DNA from: Ilumatobacter sp963746265
GTDB lineage: Bacteria; Actinomycetota; Acidimicrobiia; Acidimicrobiales; Ilumatobacteraceae
Reading direction: 5' to 3'
Length of the DNA: 64,000 nucleotides
Assembly (NCBI GenBank): GCA_963746265.1
Contig: CAVVAM010000002.1
Location: 62,001 to 126,000 of the forward strand
A model generated the notes under the pieces. It did not search any database. It saw only the letters and a list, made by a program, of their open reading frames with translations, and was not told the origin of the DNA. The position numbers and the translations under genes are program-made. Below are positions 9,419-19,396 of this stretch, piece by piece; the stretch's first letter is position 1, and each line of letters begins with the position of its first letter.

Positions 9419-10438
9419 ATGAAGATCGACACCGGACTCGGCGGCTCCATCGTGAACAGTGGCGGGCGCGCCGCCCAGCTCGAGCGACTGGGGTACTCCG
9501 GGGTGTGGACGGCCGAGACGGCTCACGACCCGTTCCTGCCCCTGGCCGCGGCAGCCGAGCACACGACCGAGATCGAGCTCGGCACGTCGATCGCGGTCGC
9601 CTTCGCCCGCAACCCGATGTTGCTGGCCAACATCGGGTGGGACCTGCAGGCGCTCTCGCGGGGACGGTTCGTGCTCGGACTCGGCAGTCAGATCAAGCCG
9701 CACATCACGAAGCGCTTCTCGATGGAGTGGAGCAGCCCGGCGGCACGCATGCGGGAGATGATCCAGGCGATCCGTGCCATCTGGGACACCTGGCAGAACG
9801 GTACGCCGCTGCAGTTCCGCGGCGAGTTCTACCGACACACGCTCATGACGCCGTTCTTCACCCCCGACGCGAGCGACCTCGGTGACTTCGGCGTGCCGAG
9901 GATCTTCCTCGCCGGGGTCGGCGAATTGATGACCGAGGTTGCCGGTGAGGTCTGCGACGGCTTCTTCTGCCACGGCTTCACCACCGAGAAGTACCTCCGC
10001 GAGGTCACGATCCCAGCCCTCGAACGGGGCCGCGCCAGGGCCGGCAAGTCAATGGACGACTTCGAGGTCGTCGGACCCTCGTTCGTGGTGACCGGTACCA
10101 CCGATGAGCAGATGACGAACGCGGCGACGGCGACGCGCCAGCAGATCGCGTTCTACGGCTCGACGCCGGCCTATCGCAAGGTGCTCGAGGTGCACGGCTG
10201 GGGCGGGCTGCAAGATGAGCTGAACTCGCTCTCCAAGCAGGGTAGGTGGGAGGAGATGGGAACGTTGATCGACGACGAGATCCTCAACACCTTTGCCGTG
10301 GTCGGCGAACCGGAGTCGATCGCTCCCGAGCTCGCCCGCCGCTACAGCGACGTGATCGACCGACTCTCGTTCTACGCACCGTACGAGAGCGATCCCGACC
10401 GATGGACCCCGGTGATGGAGGCGCTCAAGGCGATCTGA
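9419..10438 (+). CDS. F420-dependent luciferase-like oxidoreductase (TIGR03617-like)
   Basis: A 339-residue bacterial-luciferase-fold enzyme. It starts MKIDTGLGGSIVNSG and carries GYSGVWTAETAHDPFLPL, IELGTSIAVAFARNPM and SRGRFVLGLGSQIKPHIT, the pattern of actinobacterial F420-binding TIGR03617 proteins. The substrate is unknown. The protein is complete. Its 3' end overlaps the convergent histidine kinase gene by 14 bases. Confidence 0.85.
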   Translation: MKIDTGLGGSIVNSGGRAAQLERLGYSGVWTAETAHDPFLPLAAAAEHTTEIELGTSIAVAFARNPMLLANIGWDLQALSRGRFVLGLGSQIKPHITKRFSMEWSSPAARMREMIQAIRAIWDTWQNGTPLQFRGEFYRHTLMTPFFTPDASDLGDFGVPRIFLAGVGELMTEVAGEVCDGFFCHGFTTEKYLREVTIPALERGRARAGKSMDDFEVVGPSFVVTGTTDEQMTNAATATRQQIAFYGSTPAYRKVLEVHGWGGLQDELNSLSKQGRWEEMGTLIDDEILNTFAVVGEPESIAPELARRYSDVIDRLSFYAPYESDPDRWTPVMEALKAI

Positions 10439-11807
10439 ACGTCGCTACCGCATCGATTCCTCCGCCCGGCGACGAGCGCAGTTCGACGGTCCCGTCACCT
10501 GCCGCGACCAGCTGCTGCACGATCGCCAGTCCCAGTCCCGAGCCACCGGGCGGAGCTTGCACACCACGCCAGAATCGGTCGAGTGCGTGCTCGCGATCGT
10601 CCGCCGACATGCCGGGACCCTCGTCGATGACGTGGAGCTCGACCGATCGATCACCCGGTGTGACCGAGATGACGAGGCGAGACCCGCTGGTCGACACCTC
10701 CAGCGCGTTGTCGACCAGGTTGTCGATGATCTGTTCGACACCGCCCGGTACGGCGAGCACCTCCACGCCGGTCGGCGCGTCGATCGCGACCTCGACCCCC
10801 CGCTCGTCTGCGAGCGGCCGCCAGTGTTCGGCACGTTCTCGGACCGTGACGCCCAGATCGACCGTCACGGGTCCGATCGCGGCATCCTCGGCGCGTGTGA
10901 GTGCCAGGAGCCCCTCGATCATCCGGTGCAGACGGTCGGTCTCCGTGAGTGCGGCGTCGACGTTCCTCCGCGCCTCGGGCTCGGTCTCCACCTGGCGCGC
11001 CAGCTGCTCCAGGCGCAGGCGCAGCGCCGTCAGCGGAGTGCGCAACTGGTGCGAGGCCGTTCCGGCGAAGGCGCGCTGGCGCTCGACGAGTTGCTCCAGC
11101 CGTCCGGCCATGGAGTTGAATGACGTGGCGAGCGACCTGACCTCGGGGGGCCCGTCGGACGATCCCGCCCGCACGGCCAGATCGCCGGCCGCCAGCTGAT
11201 CGGTCGCGCGACGCAACCGACGGAGCGGACCGGTGACGCTCGCCGCGAAGATCACGGCGACGGCGACGGCGATCAGCAGCGAGATCCCCGCCACGGCGAG
11301 GAGACCGCGAACCCGTCCCGCCGCCCGATCGGAGACGACCCGCTCGGGGGCACTGATGCGCACAGCGCCCACACGGTTCACGCCGGACAGCACCGGGACC
11401 GACACGTAGAACAGATCCTCACCGAGCGTGTTCGAGAATCGCTTGCCGGTGCGAGGTTGGCCGAGCACGAGTGCGTCCTCGATCTCGGGCCGATTGGAGA
11501 AGTCCTCGTCGAGCACCGACGGGTCCGAACCGACCACTCCCCTGGCGTCGCTGTCGACGATCACGACCCGGACGTCCTCGTCACGTGCATACCGCGAGAC
11601 GATCAGCTCGAGCGCCGGCTCATCGGCCGCCGTTCCGTCCTCGAGCGCCTCCTCGGCGCGACCCGCGAGGATGAACGCATCCCGCTCCAAACCGGTCACC
11701 AGCCGGTCCCGCTCGACACGATTCAGGTGACCGGCGAGCGGGATGTCGTGGATGGCGAGCACGAGTGCCACCACGCCGACGAGCACGAGCAGCAGGCGAT
11801 TCCTCAC
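10425..11807 (-). CDS. Sensor histidine kinase
   Basis: A 460-residue membrane sensor kinase of a two-component system. Helix 1 is near residues 4-25, an extracytoplasmic sensor domain covers about 26-165, helix 2 about 168-191, then a HAMP domain (TGPLRRLRRATDQLAAGD), the H-box ASHQLRTPLTAL with phospho-acceptor His253, the N-box IIDNLVDNALE, and G-boxes DEGPGMS and GGSGLGLAIV. It follows the response regulator gene after 7 bases; GTG 11807 is chosen (TTG 11813 is an alternative). The sensor domain is not recognised; the divergent envelope-redox operon suggests an extracytoplasmic signal. Confidence 0.92.
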   Translation of the reverse strand: MRNRLLLVLVGVVALVLAIHDIPLAGHLNRVERDRLVTGLERDAFILAGRAEEALEDGTAADEPALELIVSRYARDEDVRVVIVDSDARGVVGSDPSVLDEDFSNRPEIEDALVLGQPRTGKRFSNTLGEDLFYVSVPVLSGVNRVGAVRISAPERVVSDRAAGRVRGLLAVAGISLLIAVAVAVIFAASVTGPLRRLRRATDQLAAGDLAVRAGSSDGPPEVRSLATSFNSMAGRLEQLVERQRAFAGTASHQLRTPLTALRLRLEQLARQVETEPEARRNVDAALTETDRLHRMIEGLLALTRAEDAAIGPVTVDLGVTVRERAEHWRPLADERGVEVAIDAPTGVEVLAVPGGVEQIIDNLVDNALEVSTSGSRLVISVTPGDRSVELHVIDEGPGMSADDREHALDRFWRGVQAPPGGSGLGLAIVQQLVAAGDGTVELRSSPGGGIDAVATFRSP

Positions 11808-11814
11808 GCGCAAC

Positions 11815-12501
11815 TCATTCGGGAACGTCGAGCCGGAATCCGACGCCTCGGACGGCTGCGATCCAGGTTGCGTTCCCGAGCTTGCGGCGAAGCCCGGCGA
11901 CATGGGCGTCGACGGTCTTCGTCGGGCCGAACCAGTTCGCGTCCCAGACGTGCTCGATGATGTCGGTCCGGGTTCTGACTGCCCCCGCGTCCTCGGCGAG
12001 GAAGGCCAGCAGCTGGAATTCCTTCGGCGTGAGCGACAGCTCCGAGGTGCCCTCGCCGGCATCGAGCGTCACCCGGTGGGTCCGTCGATCGATCGTGAGC
12101 GGCCCGACCTCGACGACGTCGTCCTCTCCGGCGGCACTGACGCCGGGTACGGCACGAGCTCGGCGCGTGACGGCACGGATGCGTGCGACCAGCTCGCGGA
12201 ATCCGAATGGTTTGACGACGTAGTCGTCGGCGCCCAGCTCGAGTCCGAGAACACGATCGAGCTCCTCGCCCCGCGCCGTGATCACGATGATGGGAACATC
12301 GGACCCCGCACGGATCGCCCGACAGACGTCGTAGCCGTCCATGTCGGGCAGACCGAGATCGAGCAGCACGACGTCGCCCAACGGAGCACGAACCGCATCG
12401 CCGCCGGTGGCGACGTGGTGCACCTCGAACCCTGCGGTCGCGAGCGACTCGCACAGCGAGCTCGCGATCGCCGTGTCGTCTTCGACCAGTAGGACGCGCA
12501 C
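11815..12501 (-). CDS. OmpR-family response regulator
   Basis: A 228-residue regulator with an N-terminal receiver (acidic pair at residues 8-9, phospho-acceptor Asp48 in VVLLDLGLPDMDG, Lys97 in VVKPFG) and a C-terminal winged-helix DNA-binding domain (LSLTPKEFQLLAFLAE, TVDAHVAGLRRKLG). It starts at GTG 12501 and is cotranscribed with the kinase that follows. It faces the exported-protein operon at 12700; an 11-bp spaced direct repeat in the shared upstream region is a candidate binding site. Confidence 0.94.
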   Translation of the reverse strand: MRVLLVEDDTAIASSLCESLATAGFEVHHVATGGDAVRAPLGDVVLLDLGLPDMDGYDVCRAIRAGSDVPIIVITARGEELDRVLGLELGADDYVVKPFGFRELVARIRAVTRRARAVPGVSAAGEDDVVEVGPLTIDRRTHRVTLDAGEGTSELSLTPKEFQLLAFLAEDAGAVRTRTDIIEHVWDANWFGPTKTVDAHVAGLRRKLGNATWIAAVRGVGFRLDVPE

Positions 12502-12570
12502 ACCCCCATTGTCACCCGACCACCCACCGAAGTTGGGGCTTCTCCGTCAGATCTGTCGTCTTCGCGACCG

Positions 12571-12592
12571 TTCTTGGACGTTTCTTGGATGA
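12571..12592. promoter_or_regulatory. Tandem direct repeat, likely OmpR-type binding site
   Basis: TTCTTGGACGT is followed directly by TTCTTGGATGA, giving two copies of TTCTTGGA at exactly 11-bp spacing. Tandem half-sites one helical turn apart are the classical target of OmpR/PhoB-family dimers. The site is between the divergent response-regulator gene (start 12501) and the exported-protein gene (start 12700). The link to the regulator is an inference. Confidence 0.55.
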
Positions 12593-12699
12593 CTGCCGCC
12601 TTCCCGCTGGGACCTCGATCCGTACGTTGATGCTCACACCGGGCCGGTTCCAGGCGGAACCAGCTCCGGAACGATTCATCACACGACAGGAGTCCCACA

Positions 12700-13455
12700 A
12701 TGAAGACGAAACTCGCCGCCGCTCTCTCGATGGTCGGCGTTCTCGGCGCCGGTTCGGCCGCTGCGCTCGTGAACACCCAGATCCTCGATAGCGGTCCTGC
12801 CGCATCGGGTGCATCGGCGGCGATCCTGCCTCCGCCGTCGATCGTCGACGTGACCGTGCCCTCGATCGACGACACGCCCACCACCACGACGCCGCCGCGT
12901 CCCACCACCACCCTTGCACACGCGCCCAGCACCACGGAACCGCCGGTGGTGGTCATCGAGCCGACGACGACGGTCGCCGCGGCATCGGGATTCCTGACGG
13001 CGTTCAACGTCGGTGACGCCGGTGTCGTCACGGTCGACGTGTTGGACGGACGACTCGTCCTCGTCTCCGCCGAGCCTCGCCCCGACTGGCTGGTCACCGA
13101 GATCGAACCGGCCGTGGGTGACGACGACCTCGAGGTCCACTTCGCGTCGGGCACCGTGCGTGTGGAGTTCTCGGCCGAGTTCGTCGACGGCAAGATCGTG
13201 CCCACGGTCGAGTCGAAGCGAATCGGTGGCTCGACGACGCCGGCCGCACCGGCCGACCCCGCCCCTGCGCCTCCGGCCCCCGCTCCGACACCGACCACGG
13301 TCGATGGCGGCAGCCGCACTGGTGACGGCGAACACGACGACGACGACCACGACGACGGCGAGTACGACGACGGCGACCACGACGATGACCACGACGACGA
13401 CCACGACGACGACGACGACCACGACGACGGCGACGAGGAGCGCGACGATGACTGA
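12700..13455 (+). CDS. Exported protein with His/Asp-rich C-terminal tail
   Basis: A 251-residue protein I do not recognise. It has a signal-like N-terminus (MKTKLAAALSMVGVLGAG), a Thr/Pro linker (about 50-90), a beta-rich domain (about 95-175), an Ala/Pro linker, and an extreme acidic tail from about residue 213 made of Asp with six interspersed His, which could bind divalent metals. It starts an apparent operon with the membrane protein, ApbE and the cytochrome-like gene that follow, and faces the two-component system. A SGAS sequence (36-39) resembles the core of ApbE flavinylation motifs but is outside any recognised FMN-binding domain, so this may be chance. Confidence 0.7.
   Translation: MKTKLAAALSMVGVLGAGSAAALVNTQILDSGPAASGASAAILPPPSIVDVTVPSIDDTPTTTTPPRPTTTLAHAPSTTEPPVVVIEPTTTVAAASGFLTAFNVGDAGVVTVDVLDGRLVLVSAEPRPDWLVTEIEPAVGDDDLEVHFASGTVRVEFSAEFVDGKIVPTVESKRIGGSTTPAAPADPAPAPPAPAPTPTTVDGGSRTGDGEHDDDDHDDGEYDDGDHDDDHDDDHDDDDDHDDGDEERDDD
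13336..13452 (+). repeat. Low-complexity GAC/CAC codon tract
   Basis: An imperfect run of GAC and CAC codons encoding the Asp/His tail of the exported protein. It is likely to change length by slippage and gives long spurious open frames on the other strand. Confidence 0.8.
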
Positions 13456-14167
13456 CCCTCACGGTTCGCCGACGGCCGCTGCCGAGCAGGCCGAACGCCT
13501 CGCTCGCCTGCGGGCCCGGCGCGGTGCGCCATCGAGCAATCCGCCGGACGCCGACACGTCGGGAGCGGACCGCCACCACGCGACGCCGGTCGACGGCGGC
13601 ACTGGATCAGCTCGACGCCGCAGGCCCGCCGCGACCGCCAAGATCCTGACCGTCGGCGTGTCGACCACCGCCGTGCTCGGGATGATGGCCGGCTACGGCA
13701 TTGCCGAGCGGGCTGCCGCGTCCGGCACCGCCGCCGCCGACTCATCCGCTGACGCGAGTGTCGGTCCACAGCCGGCCACGATCCCGCCGGCCACCGTCGC
13801 CCCGATCACGACGCCTCCCCCTCAAGTGGTCGTCGTCGTGATCGACGCAGCGACCGGAACGCCGATCTCGGAGCGCGATGAGACGATCCTCCGGGAAGCC
13901 GGACTCGGCCAGACGATCGACGAGGTCGTGGACGATCTCGTCGAGCCGCCGACGACCTCGCCCGCGGAGCCTCTTCCGGGGCCCGCGGCGACCGCTCCGG
14001 CCGAACCGGCGCCCGACGAGACGACTCCCACACCCGCGACTCCGATCGCGGTCGATCTGGCGGTTCCCGCACCGCCTCCGCCGGCCCCCGCGCCGGCCGC
14101 TGCTCCCGCACCGGCAGCAGCACCGGCACCGGCGCCCGCACCTCAGGCGGAGACCGGTGGGAGCTGA
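13448..14167 (+). CDS. Single-pass membrane protein with Pro/Ala-rich extracytoplasmic region
   Basis: A 239-residue protein of unknown family. Residues 1-65 are hydrophilic and probably cytoplasmic, with an Arg-rich stretch (ERLARLRARRG); one transmembrane helix lies at about 68-88 (ILTVGVSTTAVLGMMAGYG); the rest is Pro/Ala/Thr-rich with a short predicted folded part VVVVVIDAATGTPISE. Its ATG at 13448 overlaps the end of the preceding gene by 8 bases, and the ApbE gene overlaps its 3' end, so translational coupling is likely. It could anchor or scaffold the envelope redox module; this is an inference. Confidence 0.7.
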   Translation: MTDPHGSPTAAAEQAERLARLRARRGAPSSNPPDADTSGADRHHATPVDGGTGSARRRRPAATAKILTVGVSTTAVLGMMAGYGIAERAAASGTAAADSSADASVGPQPATIPPATVAPITTPPPQVVVVVIDAATGTPISERDETILREAGLGQTIDEVVDDLVEPPTTSPAEPLPGPAATAPAEPAPDETTPTPATPIAVDLAVPAPPPPAPAPAAAPAPAAAPAPAPAPQAETGGS

Positions 14168-15101
14168 CACCGACCGGCAACGGTACGCCCGCGGCGACGC
14201 GCGGGTGATGAGTTGCGACGCCAGCGTCGTGGTCGTCTCGCACGAGGGGCCCGCCGCCGGCTCGGAGCTGGCGCGTACGGCCATCGCCCGCCTGTTCGAA
14301 CTCGAGCAACGGTGGAGCCGATTCATCGCGACGAGCGAGATCTCCGGCCTGAACCGGGCAGGTGGCGAGGCCCGCGCCGTGTCGTCCGACACGATCCGGC
14401 TCGTCGAAGGGCTCGTGCGGGCGTGGCACGCCACCGACGGATCGTTCGATCCCACCCTGCTCGCCACGATCGTCGAACTCGGCTACGCCGCCAGTCGCGA
14501 CGACGCGACCCTGCGCACGTCGCTGCCGGCAGGAGCGGGTCGCCGTGGTCGGCCCGACGAGATCCTGGTCGATCGAGCCGACGGATGGGTGCGCCTACCG
14601 GCCGGCACGGTGCTCGATCCGGGTGGACTCGGCAAGGGTCTCGCCGCCGACCTCGTGGTCGCCGAGCTCCTCGCGGCGGGCGCAGACGGGACGATCGTCA
14701 CCGTCGGCGGCGACCTTCGGGTCGGTGGAGTCCCAGCCGACGGGTCCGCCTGGACGATCGGCGTCGCTCGAACCAACGAAGGCGACGCCGCACGGCACCT
14801 CCGTATCGTCGACGGCGGCGTGGCCACCTCGACGACGAGGTTCCGCACGTGGCATCGGGACGGCTTCCCGCGGCACCACGTGCTCGACCCTGCGACCCTC
14901 GACTCCACCGTCGGCGACGTGGTGTCGTGCACCGTGGTCGCGGGCACCGCCGCGTGGGCCGAGACCTTCACGAAGGTTCCGTTCGTCGACGGGTTGGGGT
15001 CCGGCCTGGATCGGCTCGCGGAGCTCGACCTCGCGGCCTCGATCACCACCGCGGACGGAATCCACCACACCACGCCGACGTGGCAGGAGTTCGAGCAGTG
15101 A
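14157..15101 (+). CDS. apbE: FAD:protein FMN transferase (ApbE family)
   Basis: An enzyme that attaches FMN covalently to a Thr or Ser of exported electron-transfer proteins. Family motifs are ELEQRWSRFIATSEISGLN at the N-terminus, the binding loop DPGGLGKGLAADLV, VTVGGDLRVGG and the C-terminal HHVLDPAT followed by the metal-site region GTAAWAETFTK. The start is GTG 14157 (overlapping the preceding gene by 11 bases); ATG 14208 is possible and would remove a short N-terminal extension. No lipoprotein signal is seen, unlike many ApbE proteins. It overlaps the downstream cytochrome-like gene by 4 bases, so the two are coupled. Confidence 0.9.
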   Translation: MGADTDRQRYARGDARVMSCDASVVVVSHEGPAAGSELARTAIARLFELEQRWSRFIATSEISGLNRAGGEARAVSSDTIRLVEGLVRAWHATDGSFDPTLLATIVELGYAASRDDATLRTSLPAGAGRRGRPDEILVDRADGWVRLPAGTVLDPGGLGKGLAADLVVAELLAAGADGTIVTVGGDLRVGGVPADGSAWTIGVARTNEGDAARHLRIVDGGVATSTTRFRTWHRDGFPRHHVLDPATLDSTVGDVVSCTVVAGTAAWAETFTKVPFVDGLGSGLDRLAELDLAASITTADGIHHTTPTWQEFEQ

Positions 15102-15608
15102 ACGAGCAGGTGTGGTGGTATCTCGCACGCAGCTCGGGCATCGTCGCCCTCGCGCTGCTGATCATGAGCCTGGTGTGGGGCGTACTCCTCGCCACCCGCG
15201 TACTCAGACCACACGACCGACCGGCGTGGCTCCTCGATCTGCACCGATGGCTCGGCGGCACCGCGCTGGTCATGACCGGCCTCCATCTGCTCGGGCTGTA
15301 CCTCGACGGATACATCGACTACGGATTCACCGAACTCCTCGTCCCCGGGGCGAGCGAGTACCGGCCGCTCGCGGTGGCGATCGGAGTGCTGTCGTTCTAC
15401 GTGCTGATCGCCGTCCAGGCGACTTCGTACCTGCGCCGGTGGCTCTCGAAGCGGGCGTGGCGAGCGGTGCACCTCCTGTCGTACGGGCTCGTCTGGGGCG
15501 CAGCGATCCACGCCGGCATGGCCGGCACCGATACCGTCAACCGGGCCTACCAGGCGCTCGCGCTCGTCCTCACGCTGGTTGCCGTCGCTGCCACGCTGAT
15601 CCGGATCG

Positions 15609-16679
<1,071 letters not shown>

Positions 16680-16767
16680 GCGATCATCATCCCATCGGGT
16701 GACTTGCGAGACGAGATCGAACTGTTACAGAATGGTGACAGCGGGCCTTCTCCCCAGGAGCTTTCAC

Positions 16768-17100
16768 ATGTCTGGTCACGACACATCCCGTCCGACCTAC
16801 ACCGGCAACCACGTGCTCGACGAGCGCGGTGACGAGATCGGTCGCGTCGTCGACGTGATCTACACCGACCCCGACGCAACCGACGACGGCAGGATGATCC
16901 CGAACTGGCTCGTGGTCGATCCCGGTCTGCTGCGTGCCGCGCACTACGTACCGATCGAGGGCTCGTACATCACCGACTCGGGCACCGTGGTGGTGCCCTG
17001 GGACAAGCGATGGGTGAAGTCGGCTCCCAAGGCCAGCGGCGACCACCTGCTCACCCACGATCAGGTCGTGGAGCTCGAACAGCACTACGCCACCGTGTGA
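16768..17100 (+). CDS. PRC-barrel-like domain protein
   Basis: A 110-residue soluble protein with a PRC-barrel/DUF2171-like pattern: GNHVLDERGDEIGRVVDVIY, then PNWLVVDPGL and HYVPIEGSYITDSGTVVVPW. Such small barrels are common stress or RNA-processing-associated proteins in actinobacteria. ATG 16768 follows an AGGAG sequence at 16757-16761, which fixes the start. The C-terminal HDQVVELEQHYATV is a short helix. Confidence 0.78.
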   Translation: MSGHDTSRPTYTGNHVLDERGDEIGRVVDVIYTDPDATDDGRMIPNWLVVDPGLLRAAHYVPIEGSYITDSGTVVVPWDKRWVKSAPKASGDHLLTHDQVVELEQHYATV

Positions 17101-17203
17101 GGTGCCGGCGACCGAGTTCTGATCTCCGTCCCGGACCGAATCGACCGCCCATCCGACGACGACGTTCCGCCGACCCCGGCGGGACATCGTCGCGAGTCGA
17201 CGG

Positions 17204-18904
17204 TCAGTCGAGCAGTTCGAGGTCTTCGGCGAGGTAGTGCTCTCTGCACTTCGCCCGTTGGAGTTTGCCCGAGCTCGTCTTCGGCAGCGTGCCGGGCTTG
17301 ACGAGCATGATGTCACGGGGTGGTAGGCCGGAGACCTCGAGCGCGCGGTGGTGGATGTCGTGACGCACCGCGTCCAGATCGTCGGCCCGCACCTCGGCGA
17401 CGACGACCACCGACTCCTTGCCCTTGTAGCCCTCCATCCCGAACGCGATCACGTTGCCGGCACGTACGCCGGGCAGCCCGCCGACGGCCCGCTCGATGTC
17501 TTCCGGGAACACGTTGCGGCCACCGACGATGATGACGTCCTTGATGCGGCCACACAGGATGAGCTGCCCGTCGAGGATGTAGGCGAGGTCACCGGTGCAC
17601 AGCCATTCGTCGTGGAACAGCGCCTGGGTGGCAGCCTCGCGCTTGTAGTAGCCCGGGGTGACCGACGTGCCACGCAGCAGCAGCTCGCCGACGTGTCGCT
17701 CGGGTAGCGCGTCCCACGTGTCGGGGTCGACGACCTTCATCTCCATGCCCGGCACGGCGGTGCCGAGGAGAGGGAGCCGACGGGCACGCACGGCGAGGTC
17801 GTCGGGGTCGGTGATCTCGACCGGCTTGGCCACCCGGGTGCGTTCGAGGACTTCACGGTCGACGGTGTCGCACACGAGGCCGGCGCCCCGTTTCGGGAAC
17901 GACGCACCGATCGCGGTCTCGGCCATGCCGAACGCCGGGAAGACCGCCCCTGCGTCGAACCCGAACGGCTCGGCAGCCTCGACGAAGGCCTCGACCGCCT
18001 TCGGGTCGACAGGTTCGGCTCCGCTGAGCGCGAGCGTCAGCGACGACAGGTCGAGACCCTGCGCACGCTTCAGCGCCCGCGTCGCCAGCACCCACGAGAA
18101 GTTCGGTCCGGCCGTGGCGGTGCCCCGATGGTCGGAGATCCACTGCATCCAGTTTCCGGGATGCGCCATGAAGTCCTGTGGGGCGGCCTGCACGAGGTCG
18201 ACGCCCTTCGTCATCGGGAGCGCCAGGAATCCGACGAGCCCCATGTCGTGATACAGCGGGAGCCACGACACCAGCGTCTCGCCGACCCCCATCTCGGCCG
18301 CGTCACAGCAGGCATCGATGTTCGCCGACAGCACCCGATCGGGGATCATGACGCCCTTGGGCTCGCTGGTGGAACCGCTCGTGTACTGGAGGATCACGAG
18401 TCGCTCCGGGTCGTGATCGGGGATCTCGACCCGATCGCCCGACGGCACGTTGGGGGAACCGGGGAGCACCGATGTCATCGCCTGGATCGGCGGATCGCCG
18501 GCGACGGCCTCGTAGAACGGTGCGAGCTGGTCGTCGATCAACACGAGCTTGGCGTCGCCATGGCGAATTCGCGCCCGCGTGGAATTGACGAACTCGTCGA
18601 GTGAGCCCATACGCATGGGCAGCGGCAGGACCATCGACGCGACGCCGGCCAGCCAGCACCCCCGCACGACCGTGATCAGATCGCGACTGGTCGGGCCGAG
18701 CACGGCGACGTGGTCACCGGGCAGGAGGCCTTTGGACTGCAGGGCGGCAGCGACCGAGCGCGCCTCGTCGTGGATCTGGCGCCACGACACGTGAACCGGG
18801 CCGTCGGGGGCGACCGAATGTCCCACGAACCGCACGCCGGTTCCGACATCGGCAGCGTGCTCCAGGCGGTCGATCGTCGACATCGACGTGATGGTCGAGC
18901 TCAT
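17204..18904 (-). CDS. Fatty acyl-AMP ligase-like adenylate-forming enzyme
   Basis: A 566-residue ANL-superfamily enzyme of the FAAL/FadD type that activates long acyl chains as adenylates. Motifs: A3 YTSGSTSEPKGVM, WLPLYHDMGLVG (a FAAL hallmark), FPAFGMAETAIGASF, LCTGDLAYILDGQL and GGRNVFPEDIE, with a C-terminal catalytic Lys region PKTSSGKLQRAKC. No acyl-carrier domain is attached. The start is ATG 18904, with ATG 18883 an alternative. It lies about 1.5 kb from the olefin genes but on the other strand, so a joint role is only possible. Confidence 0.88.
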   Translation of the reverse strand: MSSTITSMSTIDRLEHAADVGTGVRFVGHSVAPDGPVHVSWRQIHDEARSVAAALQSKGLLPGDHVAVLGPTSRDLITVVRGCWLAGVASMVLPLPMRMGSLDEFVNSTRARIRHGDAKLVLIDDQLAPFYEAVAGDPPIQAMTSVLPGSPNVPSGDRVEIPDHDPERLVILQYTSGSTSEPKGVMIPDRVLSANIDACCDAAEMGVGETLVSWLPLYHDMGLVGFLALPMTKGVDLVQAAPQDFMAHPGNWMQWISDHRGTATAGPNFSWVLATRALKRAQGLDLSSLTLALSGAEPVDPKAVEAFVEAAEPFGFDAGAVFPAFGMAETAIGASFPKRGAGLVCDTVDREVLERTRVAKPVEITDPDDLAVRARRLPLLGTAVPGMEMKVVDPDTWDALPERHVGELLLRGTSVTPGYYKREAATQALFHDEWLCTGDLAYILDGQLILCGRIKDVIIVGGRNVFPEDIERAVGGLPGVRAGNVIAFGMEGYKGKESVVVVAEVRADDLDAVRHDIHHRALEVSGLPPRDIMLVKPGTLPKTSSGKLQRAKCREHYLAEDLELLD

Positions 18905-18964
18905 GACCCTCGACGCTACTTGCCATGGAAGCTCACGTGACAACATCCGCCCGACGCGGGGCCG

Positions 18965-19279
18965 CTACTGGCTGCCGTCGAGGCGGCTCGGCAGATGACC
19001 GTCACGCTGCGTGCGGATCTGGTCGTCGTCGCAGATGCGGCACAGGAACTCTCGCTGGATGCCCTGGATCGACATCTGGCTGCCACGCGACTTCTCGACG
19101 AGCACCTTGGGCATGGCCTCCATCTCGAAGCCGCCGCACTTGGGGCACGACGGGCGTGGATCACGGGTGAACGTCAGGTCGCACGCAGCGCAGTGCAGCT
19201 CGATGAGATCGTCGTCGCGGCGGGTGCCGGTGAGGTGGTCGTCGAGCCCGCATCGAGCGCACACGATCTCCTTCGCCAT
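18965..19279 (-). CDS. Small multi-zinc-ribbon protein
   Basis: A 104-residue protein with four Cys-x-x-Cys knuckles: CARCG (start), CAACD, CPKCGG and CRICDDD. Pairs 1 with 2 and 3 with 4 could make two zinc ribbons. No catalytic domain is visible. It is transcribed in the same direction as the downstream acyl-AMP ligase after a 60-base gap and the PfkB gene lies upstream. Function unknown; RNA, DNA or protein binding are all possible. Confidence 0.65.
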   Translation of the reverse strand: MAKEIVCARCGLDDHLTGTRRDDDLIELHCAACDLTFTRDPRPSCPKCGGFEMEAMPKVLVEKSRGSQMSIQGIQREFLCRICDDDQIRTQRDGHLPSRLDGSQ

Positions 19280-19396
19280 CCCCCAAGTCTGCCACCGGTC
19301 CCGACGTTCGTGCGAGACGCCGTGGGCGCGGGCTCCGAGTCCCACGCACCGGCCCCTCACCCTCCGCCGTGGTTCGGGCCTTCGACAGCGACGCAC

